From assembly GCA_023391905.1 (NCBI GenBank), contig JAEWAD010000199.1, positions 1 to 11,378 on the forward strand: DNA of 11,378 nt, given 5' to 3'. The notes beneath the pieces were generated by a model that saw nothing but the letters and a program-made list of their open reading frames with translations, was not told the DNA's origin and did no database searches. This stretch comes from Pseudomonadota bacterium. Its GTDB lineage: Bacteria > Pseudomonadota > Alphaproteobacteria > Rhizobiales > Kaistiaceae. Both the position numbers and the translations under genes were made by a program. Positions 1 through 6,657 of the stretch are shown here, piece by piece. The first letter of the stretch is position 1; each line of letters starts with the position of its first letter.

Positions 1-1
1 G

Positions 2-610
2 GAAAAGGGCTCCGATACCAAGAGCCGGCTGGCGCATAATTTCGGCTCGCCGCGGCCCGAGGGCTACCGCAAGGCCGTGCGCATCATGGAGCTCGCCGAG
101 CGCTTCCAGCTCCCGGTGATCGCGCTGGTCGACACCGCTGGCGCCTATCCCGGCATCGACGCCGAGGAACGCGGCCAGGCCGAGGCGATCGCGCGCTCGA
201 CCGAGGCGGCGCTTGGCCTCGGCACGCCGAACGTCTCCGTCATCATCGGCGAGGGTGGTTCGGGCGGCGCGATCGCGATCGCCACCGCCAACCGCGTGCT
301 GATGCTCGAGCATTCGATCTACAGCGTGATCTCGCCGGAAGGCGCGGCCTCGATCCTCTGGCGCGACGGCAGCCGCGCCCAGGACGCCGCCACCAACATG
401 AAGATCACGGCGCAGGACCTGTTCCGCTTCAACGTCATCGACGAGATCGTGCCCGAGCCGATGGGCGGCGCGCATCGCGATCCCGACGCGGCGGTGGAAG
501 CGACCGGCAAGGCCATCGAGCAGGCGCTCGCCAGCTTCCAGGGCATGTCGGAGACCGAGATCAAGCGCCAGCGTCGCGAGAAGTTTCTCGCGATCGGCCG
601 GTCTCTTTGA
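2..610 (+). CDS. accA: Acetyl-CoA carboxylase carboxyltransferase subunit alpha, 3' part (5' end outside window)
   Basis: AccA is one half of the carboxyltransferase of acetyl-CoA carboxylase. With AccD it moves the carboxyl group from biotin on AccB to acetyl-CoA, giving malonyl-CoA for fatty-acid synthesis in the cytoplasm. The reading frame is open from base 2, so the gene enters from the left edge. About 202 residues are visible, roughly the C-terminal two-thirds of a protein normally near 317 residues. Recognisable family segments are NFGSPRPEGYRKA at the start, LVDTAGAYPGIDAEERGQ, and the glycine-rich GEGGSGGAIAIATANRVLML followed by YSVISPEGAASILW, which belong to the crotonase-like CoA and oxyanion region. 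The frame ends with TGA at 608-610. A GTG at 77 lies inside the conserved domain and is not the true start. No T-tailed terminator follows; a GC hairpin at 657-679 lacks a T-run. Confidence 0.95.
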   Translation, partial: EKGSDTKSRLAHNFGSPRPEGYRKAVRIMELAERFQLPVIALVDTAGAYPGIDAEERGQAEAIARSTEAALGLGTPNVSVIIGEGGSGGAIAIATANRVLMLEHSIYSVISPEGAASILWRDGSRAQDAATNMKITAQDLFRFNVIDEIVPEPMGGAHRDPDAAVEATGKAIEQALASFQGMSETEIKRQRREKFLAIGRSL

Positions 611-740
611 CACGATTCCGCCCGTCTTCCAGCCTAAAGAGCATGTGATTCGATCTGCACGTCCCGTCCCGGGGCGTGCGGTCGCTTAGAGACGGGATGG
701 AGCGGCTTCGCGGCTTGGCGGGGGCTCCACAGGGGTGTCC

Positions 741-1907
741 ATGTCAGGTTCCGTTTGGTCAGGTTCCGCGTTTTCGGGTTCCGTTCTTTTCTCGCGTCTC
801 CGCAAGGCCGCCCTGGTGGTGGCCGCCGGCCTGGCGCTCGCCGCCTGCCAGGATGCCGGCGTTCCCAAGCACATGAAGCCGCTCCCCGCCAAGATCAAGG
901 CGAAGATGGAGCAGCTCAACATGGATGCGAAGGCGCCGATCTACATCCGCTCCTTCAAGGAAACATCCGAGTTCGAGGTCTGGAAGCAGCGCCGCGACGG
1001 CACCTACGGCCTGCTGAAGACCTATTCGATCTGCAAATGGTCCGGCAAGCTCGGCCCGAAGATCAAGGAAGGTGACCGCCAGGCGCCGGAAGGCTTCTAT
1101 ACCGTCCGTCCCGGCCAGATGAACCCGAATTCGAGCTACTACCTGTCGTTCGACATCGGCTTCCCGAATGCCTTCGACCAGTCGCTCGGCCGCTATGGCA
1201 CCAATCTGATGGTGCACGGCGCCTGCTCCTCGGCCGGCTGCTACTCGATGACCGACGATTCCGCCGGCGAGATCTACTGGCTCGCGCGCGACTCCTTCAT
1301 CGGCGGCCAGCGCTCCTTCGAGGTGCATCTCTATCCGTTCCGGATGACGGCCGAGAACATGGCGCGTCATCGCAACGACCCGAACATGCCGTTCTGGGAG
1401 ATGCTGAAGGACGGCAGCGACCATTTCGAGGTCACCCGCAAGCCGCCCGTGGTCGGCGTCTGCGACAAGCGCTACGTCTTCAACGTCAATACCGGCAGCA
1501 AGCTGAATGCGTCCGCTGCCTGCCCGGCGGATATGCGTGTTCCGGAAATGCTGGAGGCCGCCGTCAAGCAGAAGCAGGCCAAGGACCAGCAGATCTTCGT
1601 CGCGACGGCCGCCAAGCTCGACGGCCAGGACCAGGTCGCTGCCTCGAAGGCCGTGGCCGATGCCGCCGCCCGCCCGGCGTCGGCCGACGCGGCCGCGGTC
1701 GCCGCCTCGCCGGCCGCCTTCGCGAACCCGGTCGTCACCGAGGGCAACGCCGCTTCGCTGGCGATCGGCGGCGTGCCGGCGCCCGGCATGCCGCTGCCGG
1801 TGCCGTCGCCCGTCCGCATGTCGATGGAGCCGGCCCAGGCCGCGCCCGCCGAGACGGCCAAGAAGCCGGGCTTCTGGGACAAGTTCAAGCGCCGCCAGCC
1901 GTCGTAA
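741..1907 (+). CDS. Lipoprotein L,D-transpeptidase (YafK/YkuD family)
   Basis: A 388-residue predicted envelope lipoprotein with a YkuD catalytic domain. Residues 17-36 form a short basic stretch (SRLRK), a hydrophobic segment and the lipobox LAAC with Cys36. The next residue is Gln, so the inner-membrane retention Asp is absent and outer-membrane sorting is plausible. The domain spans roughly residues 65-210, and the active-site signature HGACSSAGCYSM (159-170) includes His159 and the nucleophile Cys167. Family members make or cut peptidoglycan links; E. coli YafK (DpaA) releases Braun lipoprotein from the wall, while other L,D-transpeptidases attach outer-membrane proteins. Which reaction applies here is not visible. 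The C-terminal 110 or so residues are Ala/Pro-rich and end in a basic FWDKFKRRQPS tail. I chose ATG 741 because AGGGG at 731-735 gives 5-nt spacing; an in-frame GTG at 735 would overlap that site. It is separated from accA by 130 bp. Confidence 0.88.
   Translation: MSGSVWSGSAFSGSVLFSRLRKAALVVAAGLALAACQDAGVPKHMKPLPAKIKAKMEQLNMDAKAPIYIRSFKETSEFEVWKQRRDGTYGLLKTYSICKWSGKLGPKIKEGDRQAPEGFYTVRPGQMNPNSSYYLSFDIGFPNAFDQSLGRYGTNLMVHGACSSAGCYSMTDDSAGEIYWLARDSFIGGQRSFEVHLYPFRMTAENMARHRNDPNMPFWEMLKDGSDHFEVTRKPPVVGVCDKRYVFNVNTGSKLNASAACPADMRVPEMLEAAVKQKQAKDQQIFVATAAKLDGQDQVAASKAVADAAARPASADAAAVAASPAAFANPVVTEGNAASLAIGGVPAPGMPLPVPSPVRMSMEPAQAAPAETAKKPGFWDKFKRRQPS
744..788 (+). repeat. Three tandem 15-bp units in the L,D-transpeptidase N-region
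   Basis: Units at 744-758, 759-773 and 774-788 share the core TCRGGTTCCG (R = A or G) and encode SGSVW, SGSAF and SGSVL directly after the start Met and before the basic part of the signal peptide. The copies differ mainly at the 3' end of each unit. The period is a multiple of three, so changes in copy number would keep the frame. It lengthens the n-region before the lipoprotein signal without touching the lipobox. Confidence 0.85.
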
Positions 1908-1957
1908 GGCGGGCTCCACTCCCTTCGGCTCCCCGCCGCATGGGCGGGAAGTCCCTT

Positions 1958-2112
1958 GACCTCTCCCATGGGGAGAGGTCGGTCCGCAGGGCCGGGTAGG
2001 GGGTAGGGAACCATCCGGGCGAGACGCCCCCGAGGCTCGATCTTCGGGGACGCAGCCCCTCACCCGCCGGCCTCCGGCCGTCGACCTCTCCCGAGAGGCG
2101 AGGGGAGAGCCA
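1958..2112. repeat. Inverted pair of GAGAGGTC / GGGTGAGGGG-type intergenic repeats (BIME-like)
   Basis: The first unit begins with a perfect 10-bp hairpin: GACCTCTCCC at 1958-1967, ATG loop, GGGAGAGGTC at 1971-1980. It continues through a GGTCCGCAGGGCC mini-hairpin to GGGTAGGGGG near 2003. The second unit, about 2055-2112, is the same design on the opposite strand: on the plus strand CCCCTCACCC, then a CCGGCCTCCGGCCG mini-hairpin, then CGACCTCTCCCGAGAGG. The two units could pair with each other into one long structure. Similar GAGAGGTC...GGGTGAGGGG units are common scattered intergenic repeats in high-GC proteobacteria; assignment to a named family needs a genome-wide comparison. Confidence 0.7.
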
Positions 2113-2168
2113 TCGCGATGGCCGGCACGGCCCGATGGCACCGGAACCTGATGGCACTTTCATATTCC

Positions 2169-2290
2169 GCGTCATCCCTGCGCAAGCAGGGATCCATGCA
2201 GCCTGGGAGCCGCGGCTCCCGGCAGGGCGTGTCGTCCTTGCTCCCGAGCTCTCGGCGGAATGGATCCAGGGTCAAAGCCCGGGATGACGC
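2169..2290. repeat. Approximately 122-bp palindromic element with GCGTCATCCC / GGGATGACGC ends (MITE- or REPIN-like)
   Basis: The left end (2169-2197) reads GCGTCATCCC and continues to GGATCCAT. The right end (2260-2290) starts ATGGATCC and finishes GGGATGACGC, so the two ends are near-complementary over about 29 bases. Inside the left arm is a 7-bp hairpin, ATCCCTG (2174-2180) with CAGGGAT (2187-2193). The centre carries the perfect 16-bp palindrome GGGAGCCGCGGCTCCC at 2205-2220 and a smaller CCGAG/CTCGG hairpin near 2234-2245. There is no coding capacity, so any mobility would depend on an enzyme supplied elsewhere. Elements with GTCATCCC...GGATCC ends are a familiar class of intergenic repeat in Hyphomicrobiales genomes. 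Confidence 0.7.
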
Positions 2291-2343
2291 CGGAGCGTGG
2301 GCGGACAGCGTGCCAATCGCAAGCATGATGAACTGCTCGAGAT

Positions 2344-2473
2344 TCCCTCCCCCTTGTGGGGAGGGCTAGGGAGGGGGTACCGGCTCCGCCCGAGCAAGGG
2401 TTCACCGTTCGGAGCGCACCCCTCCATACCGAGGTGGCACCCCCACCCCATCCCTCCCCACAAGGGGGAGGGA
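2344..2473. repeat. Long inverted repeat with CCCTCCCC/GGGGAGGG arms
   Basis: The outer 22 bases of the left arm (2344-2365) are exactly the reverse complement of 2452-2473, and similarity continues less perfectly for about 14 more bases inward. The 60-70 bp between the arms has no obvious gene. Each arm also folds on itself (CCCTCCCC with GGGGAGGG around a short CTTGT loop). This is a third repeat type, different in sequence from the two to its left, and it sits 20 bp before the secA terminator stem. Confidence 0.72.
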
Positions 2474-2481
2474 GCAGTACG

Positions 2482-2521
2482 CCCCCAAAAGAAAAGCCCG
2501 GCATCTGGGGATGCCGGGCTT
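2482..2521 (-). terminator. Rho-independent terminator of secA
   Basis: A perfect 12-bp stem, AAGCCCGGCATC (2494-2505) and GATGCCGGGCTT (2510-2521), with a 4-base loop. Read on the minus strand it is followed by a T-rich run (TTTTCTTTT) ending near 2487. It begins 30 bp beyond the secA stop codon. Confidence 0.92.
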
Positions 2522-2551
2522 GTGGTGACCGCTTGGGATGCGGGATTTGTC

Positions 2552-5269
2552 TCAGGCGAGCTTGCCGTGGCAGTGCTTGAACTTCTTGCCCGAGCCGCAG
2601 GGGCAGGGGGCGTTGCGCTGCAGGCGGCTCCAGGTCGTCGGGTCGTTCGGGTCGACGCCGAGCGCCGCGAAGCCGGCGGCGGCGTCGGCGTTCTGCAGCA
2701 GCGGCTGGTCGAACTCGTTCTCGCCCGACAGCGGGTCGAGATGCATCGCCTGCATGTCGTCCATGTCGTCCGGCGCCAGCGGCGGCGACTGCATGATCTC
2801 GACGCGCATCATCTGCGCCGTGACGGCCTCGCGCAGGCTCTGCAGCATGCCCTCGAACAGCTCGAAGGATTCCGTCTTGTACTCGTTCAGCGGGTCGCGC
2901 TGGGCGTAGCCGCGGAAGCCGATGACCTGGCGCAGATGGTCGAGCGTGACCAGGTGTTCGCGCCACAGATGATCGAGCGTCTGCAGCAGCACGGCCTTCT
3001 CGACCTGGCGCATGACGGTCGGCGAGAAGCGCTCGGTGCGCGCCGAGGCGGCTTCGTCGCCGGCCTTCTGCACGCGCTCCAGCACCTCGGCGTCGGCGAT
3101 GCCGTCCTCGGCCGCCCAGGCCTCGATCGGCAGATCGAGATTGACGGCGGCGATCAGCGCCTCGTGCAGGCCCTTGGCGTCCCACTGCTCGGGATAGGCC
3201 TTTTCCGGGATGTGCTTGGAGACGAGGCCGGCAATGACCTCGTTACGCATGTCTTCGACGGTGGCGCTGACATCTTCGTCGGCCATCAGCTCGATGCGCT
3301 GGTCGAAGATGACCTTGCGCTGATCGTTCATGACGTCGTCGTATTTCAGCAGGTTCTTGCGGATGTCGAAGTTGCGCGCCTCGACCTTCTGCTGCGCCTT
3401 TTCCAGAGCCCGGTTGATCCAGGGATGGACGATCGCCTCGTCCTCCTTGAGGCCGAGCTTCTGCAGCATGCTGTCCATGCGCTCCGAGCCGAAGATGCGC
3501 ATCAGGTCGTCCTGCAGCGACAGGAAGAAATGCGAATGGCCGGGGTCGCCCTGGCGGCCGGAGCGGCCACGCAGCTGGTTGTCGATGCGGCGGCTCTCGT
3601 GCCGCTCGGTGCCGATGACGTAGAGGCCGCCGGCGGCGAGCGCCTTCTCCTTCAGCGTCGCGATCTCGGCCTTGATCTCTTCGATCCGGCGATTGCGCTC
3701 CGCCTCGTCGAGAACCTCGCCGAGCTCGCGCTCGATGCGCATCTCGAGGTTGCCGCCGAGCTTGATGTCGGTACCGCGGCCGGCCATGTTCGTCGCGATC
3801 GTCACGGCACCGGGCACGCCGGCCTGGGCGACGATATAGGCTTCCTGCTCGTGATAGCGGGCGTTCAGCACCTGGTGCGGGACCTTCTCCTTCTTCAGGA
3901 GGTCCGCAAGCAGTTCCGACTTCTCGATCGAGGTGGTGCCGACGAGGACGGGCTGGCCGCGCTGGGCGCAGTCCTTGATCACGCGGATGATCGCCTTGTA
4001 CTTCTCGTTGGCCGTCCGGTAGACCTCGTCGTCATCGTCGATGCGCGAGACGGGAACGTTGGTCGGGATCTCGATCACCTCGAGCCCGTAGATGTCCATG
4101 AACTCGGCCGCTTCCGTCTGCGCCGTACCGGTCATGCCGGCCAGCTTCTCGTACATGCGGAAATAGTTCTGGAAGGTGATCGAGGCGAGCGTCTGGTTCT
4201 CGGGCTGGATCTTGACGTGTTCCTTCGCCTCGAGCGCCTGGTGCAGGCCCTCGGAGTAGCGACGGCCCGGCATCATGCGGCCGGTGAACTCGTCGATGAT
4301 GACGACCTCGTCGTCCTTGACGATGTAGTCCTTGTCGCGCTGGAACAGCTTGTGGGCGCGCAGGCCCTGGTTCACGTGGTGCACGACGGTGACGTTCTCG
4401 ACGTCGTAGAGCGACTCGCCCTTGAGCAGGCCCGCTTCGGTGAGCAGCTGCTCGAGCTTTTCGTTGCCGGCCTCGGTGAAGCTGGCGGTGCGCTGCTTCT
4501 CGTCGATCTCGTAGTCTTCCGGCAGCAGCTTCGGAATGAACGCGTCGATCGTGTTGTAGAGCTCCGAGCGGTCGTCGAGCGGGCCGGAGATGATCAGCGG
4601 CGTGCGCGCCTCGTCGATCAGGATCGAGTCGACTTCGTCGACGATCGCGTAGTGATGCGGGCGCTGCACCATCTGGCCGAGCTCGTACTTCATGTTATCG
4701 CGCAGATAATCGAAGCCGTACTCGTTGTTGGTGCCGTAGGTGATGTCGCAGGCATAGGCCGCGCGGCGCTGGTCGTCGTCGAGGCCGTGCACGATGACGC
4801 CGACCGACAGGCCGAGGAAGCGGTAGAGCCTGCCCATCCATTCGGCGTCTCGGCTGGCCAGGTAGTCGTTCACGGTGACGACGTGCACGCCCTTGCCGGT
4901 GAGCGCGTTCAGGTAGACCGGCAGCGTCGCCACCAGCGTCTTGCCTTCGCCCGTCTTCATCTCGGAGATCGCGCCGTCGTTCAGCACCATGCCGCCGATC
5001 AGCTGCACGTCGAAGTGCCGCATGCCGAGCGCGCGCTTGGCGCCCTCGCGCACGGTGGCGAAGGCGGGCACGAGCAGGTCGTCGACCGACTTGCCGGCGG
5101 CGATCTCGCGCTTGAACTGTTCGGTGCGGGCGCGCAGCTCGTCGTCGGAGAGCTTCGAGAGCTCGGCTTCCAGCGCGTTGATCTGGGCGACCTTCGGTCG
5201 GTAGCCCTTGACGCGGCGGTCATTGGCGGAGCCGAAGATTTTGCGCGCGAGCGAGCCGAGACCGACCAT
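2552..5269 (-). CDS. secA: Preprotein translocase ATPase SecA
   Basis: SecA is the ATP-driven motor that pushes unfolded preproteins through SecYEG at the inner membrane. The 905-residue length is normal for the full-length proteobacterial form (E. coli is 901). Visible landmarks are Walker A GEGKT at residues 107-111, the DEAD-like DEVD at 211-214 followed by SILIDEARTPL, TNMAGRGTDI in the second nucleotide-binding fold, and RGRSGRQGDPG. The C-terminus has an intact zinc-binding SEC-C tail: Cys889, Cys891, Cys900 and His901 in CPCGSGKKFKHCH, used for SecB and ribosome contacts in other bacteria. The start ATG (5267-5269 on the minus strand) has AAGGA six bases upstream. The gene is transcribed alone, from a strong promoter at 5424-5452 to the terminator at 2482-2521. 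It diverges from the peptidyl-prolyl isomerase gene, which acts on exported proteins. Confidence 0.98.
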   Translation of the reverse strand: MVGLGSLARKIFGSANDRRVKGYRPKVAQINALEAELSKLSDDELRARTEQFKREIAAGKSVDDLLVPAFATVREGAKRALGMRHFDVQLIGGMVLNDGAISEMKTGEGKTLVATLPVYLNALTGKGVHVVTVNDYLASRDAEWMGRLYRFLGLSVGVIVHGLDDDQRRAAYACDITYGTNNEYGFDYLRDNMKYELGQMVQRPHHYAIVDEVDSILIDEARTPLIISGPLDDRSELYNTIDAFIPKLLPEDYEIDEKQRTASFTEAGNEKLEQLLTEAGLLKGESLYDVENVTVVHHVNQGLRAHKLFQRDKDYIVKDDEVVIIDEFTGRMMPGRRYSEGLHQALEAKEHVKIQPENQTLASITFQNYFRMYEKLAGMTGTAQTEAAEFMDIYGLEVIEIPTNVPVSRIDDDDEVYRTANEKYKAIIRVIKDCAQRGQPVLVGTTSIEKSELLADLLKKEKVPHQVLNARYHEQEAYIVAQAGVPGAVTIATNMAGRGTDIKLGGNLEMRIERELGEVLDEAERNRRIEEIKAEIATLKEKALAAGGLYVIGTERHESRRIDNQLRGRSGRQGDPGHSHFFLSLQDDLMRIFGSERMDSMLQKLGLKEDEAIVHPWINRALEKAQQKVEARNFDIRKNLLKYDDVMNDQRKVIFDQRIELMADEDVSATVEDMRNEVIAGLVSKHIPEKAYPEQWDAKGLHEALIAAVNLDLPIEAWAAEDGIADAEVLERVQKAGDEAASARTERFSPTVMRQVEKAVLLQTLDHLWREHLVTLDHLRQVIGFRGYAQRDPLNEYKTESFELFEGMLQSLREAVTAQMMRVEIMQSPPLAPDDMDDMQAMHLDPLSGENEFDQPLLQNADAAAGFAALGVDPNDPTTWSRLQRNAPCPCGSGKKFKHCHGKLA

Positions 5270-5574
5270 TGGTCATCCTTGATGTTGGTCCGGACCGCCC
5301 GAAGTGGTGCTGGGCGCCGGGTTTTCAGGTGTCGGCGGATCGCATCGGCTGCGACGAAGGCCGGAAACCGCAAGTGCGCCGTCACCCCAGACGTCACAGC
5401 GTTCTGGACGCCGAGTTCCGAGACAGATAAGAGGGGGCACAATGGTTGTCAACGTGGACGCCGGCACGCGCAATGCCCGGAAAATGCCGGAATTGCAGCC
5501 GATCCACGCAGTCGAACGCGGCGGGCAGAGCCTGCGCGCCGTCGGATCCCTCCGTAACGGAACAGGACAAGTCC
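5270..5574. other. Divergent secA / isomerase intergenic region
   Basis: The spacer is 305 bp. It contains the secA promoter on the minus strand (5424-5452), an implied secA leader of about 150 nt, the secA ribosome-binding site (AAGGA, plus-strand positions 5276-5280), and the isomerase ribosome-binding site (AGGA at 5564-5567). I could not find a convincing plus-strand promoter for the isomerase gene. Open frames cross the region on both strands but none looks like a conserved protein. Confidence 0.6.
5424..5452 (-). promoter_or_regulatory. Sigma-70-type promoter of secA
   Basis: On the minus strand the region reads TTGACA (5452-5447), then a 17-base spacer, then TATCTG (5429-5424). The -35 is a perfect consensus hexamer, the spacing is optimal and the -10 is a fair match. 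Transcription would start near 5417, giving a leader of about 148 nt before the secA ATG. Confidence 0.72.
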
Positions 5575-6492
5575 ATGACGTCACGTGTTTCAACTTCCCT
5601 GACGGCCCTGCGCGGCCCCGCCCTGGCCGTGCTCGGCCTGATGGCGATGGCGCTGCCGGCGGCGGCGCAGGACGCGGCGCCGAAGGACGCGGCCCCCGCG
5701 GCGGCCCCGGCTACCGTGGACCCGAAGACCGTGGTGGCGACCGTCAATGGCGAGCCGATCACCGAGGCCGACCTGACGCTGGCCAGCGAGGACTTCGCCG
5801 AGGAGCTCGCCAAGGTCGCGCCGGATCAGCGCCGCAAGGCCATCCTCGACGTGCTGGTCGACCTGCGCCTGATGGCCGGCGCCGCCGAGAAGGATTCCCT
5901 CGACAAGACCGAGGAATTCCAGCGTCGCCTGGCGCTTCTGCGCGCCCGCGCGCTGCGCAACGAGTTCTTCCGCACCAAGGTCGACCTCGCCGTCACCGAC
6001 GAGGCGGTCAAGCAGCGCTACGAGGCGGAAGTCGCCAAGATCGTGCCGGAGGAGGAAGTCCACGCCGCGCACATCCTGGTCGAGACCGAGGACGAGGCCA
6101 AGGCGATCATCCAGGAGCTCGACAAGGGCGGCGATTTCGCCAAGCTCGCCGAGGAGAAGTCCAAGGATCCCGGCTCGGGCAAGATGGGCGGCGATCTCGG
6201 CTTCTTCACCAAGGGCAAGATGATCAAGGAGTTCGAGGACGCGGCCTTCGCGCTCGAGCCCGGCAAGTACACCGAGAAGCCGGTCAAGTCGCAGTACGGC
6301 TACCACGTCATCAAGTCGGTCGAGAAGCGCAAGCAGCCGCTGCCGACCTATGACCAGGTCAAGGACCAGGTTCGCCAGCTGGTGCTGCGCGACACCTTCG
6401 TCGACACCGTCTCGAAGCTGCGTACCGACGGCAAGGTCGACATCGTCGACCCGGCGCTGAAGGCGGCCCCGGCGACGACGCCGGCCCAGTAG
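5575..6492 (+). CDS. Secreted parvulin-type peptidyl-prolyl cis-trans isomerase
   Basis: A 305-residue periplasmic folding helper. Residues 1-31 are a Sec signal peptide: Arg4 and Arg13, a hydrophobic core ALAVLGLMAMALP, and a likely signal peptidase I site AAA|QD after residue 31. An Ala/Pro linker follows. Residues 50-150 are a helical SurA/PrsA-like chaperone part (VVATVNGEPITEADL opens it), and residues 161-252 are the parvulin catalytic domain (EEVHAAHILVETEDEA, DPGSGKMGGDLGFFTKGKM, KSQYGYHVIKS). It probably isomerises Xaa-Pro bonds and chaperones exported or outer-membrane proteins. I chose ATG 5575 because it starts the signal peptide and has AGGA seven bases upstream; longer in-frame extensions, for example from TTG 5446, would bury the signal peptide. 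It diverges from secA, and a strong terminator follows at 6531-6558. Confidence 0.93.
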   Translation: MTSRVSTSLTALRGPALAVLGLMAMALPAAAQDAAPKDAAPAAAPATVDPKTVVATVNGEPITEADLTLASEDFAEELAKVAPDQRRKAILDVLVDLRLMAGAAEKDSLDKTEEFQRRLALLRARALRNEFFRTKVDLAVTDEAVKQRYEAEVAKIVPEEEVHAAHILVETEDEAKAIIQELDKGGDFAKLAEEKSKDPGSGKMGGDLGFFTKGKMIKEFEDAAFALEPGKYTEKPVKSQYGYHVIKSVEKRKQPLPTYDQVKDQVRQLVLRDTFVDTVSKLRTDGKVDIVDPALKAAPATTPAQ

Positions 6493-6530
6493 GCCGCCGT
6501 GTTGCCGCAGGGTTAACGGATCGCTAACGG

Positions 6531-6558
6531 AAGGGCCGGACATCGTCCGGCCCTTTTG
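6531..6558 (+). terminator. Rho-independent terminator after the isomerase gene
   Basis: A perfect 11-bp stem, AAGGGCCGGAC (6531-6541) with GTCCGGCCCTT (6545-6555) around an ATC loop, ending in TTTT and then GCTT. It lies 38 bp after the isomerase stop codon and separates that gene from argJ. Confidence 0.93.
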
Positions 6559-6657
6559 CTTGGGTGGGCGTCCCGGCCCGCGCTTAAACGGCTTGCGTGT
6601 GACCGAGGCTTCGGGCAGAGGGATGGCTTTCCCGTTGCCCGAAACAGCCGAGGCATC

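Larger units (their letters stand above)
1908..2551. other. Gene-free spacer between convergent L,D-transpeptidase and secA, filled with inverted repeats
   Basis: This 644-bp stretch lies between two converging genes. I see no convincing coding sequence in it: the open frames crossing it read through palindromes and lack family-like content. It holds, in order, a small GC hairpin at 1932-1948 (CCCGCC / GGCGGG, just after the L,D-transpeptidase stop, without a T-run), an inverted pair of GAGAGGTC-type repeats, a CGTCATCCC...GGGATGACG element, a CTCCCC-rich long inverted repeat, and the secA terminator. Each is listed separately. Confidence 0.75.

Noticed and set aside
607..638. TTGACA overlapping the accA stop as a promoter for the L,D-transpeptidase
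   Set aside because: The -35 is perfect, but the only -10-like hexamer (CCTAAA at 633-638) needs a 20-base spacer, and at 17 bases the sequence is CAGCCT.
657..679. Hairpin GCACGTCCC / GGGGCGTGC as an accA terminator
   Set aside because: The stem is decent (9 bp with one G-T pair), but no T-run follows, so it may be incidental in GC-rich DNA.
735..740. GTG 735 as the L,D-transpeptidase start
   Set aside because: It overlaps the AGGGG ribosome-binding site at 731-735 that fits ATG 741.
759..2141. A 460-codon minus-strand open frame opposite the L,D-transpeptidase
   Set aside because: It is the antisense of a gene with a clear catalytic motif and runs into the repeat region; there is no recognisable protein content.
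1908..2551. A CRISPR array or phage attachment site in the repeat-rich spacer
   Set aside because: The repeats are palindromic and dissimilar rather than regularly spaced direct copies, and no integrase, tRNA or cas gene is present.
5270..5417. A SecM-like arrest peptide in the secA leader
   Set aside because: Short frames were read on the minus strand; ATG-started ones stop within a few codons or run into secA, and none has a signal sequence plus arrest-like end.
2297..5557. A 1086-codon open frame on the plus strand, antisense to secA
   Set aside because: It mirrors the secA codons in GC-rich DNA, has no domain-like segments and is a composition artefact; secA on the other strand is complete with promoter and terminator.
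5442..5574. ATG at 5442 with a strong GAGGGGG upstream
   Set aside because: The ATG and G-run fall between the -35 and -10 of the secA promoter on the other strand, and the frame yields an Arg/Gly-rich translation out of frame with the isomerase.
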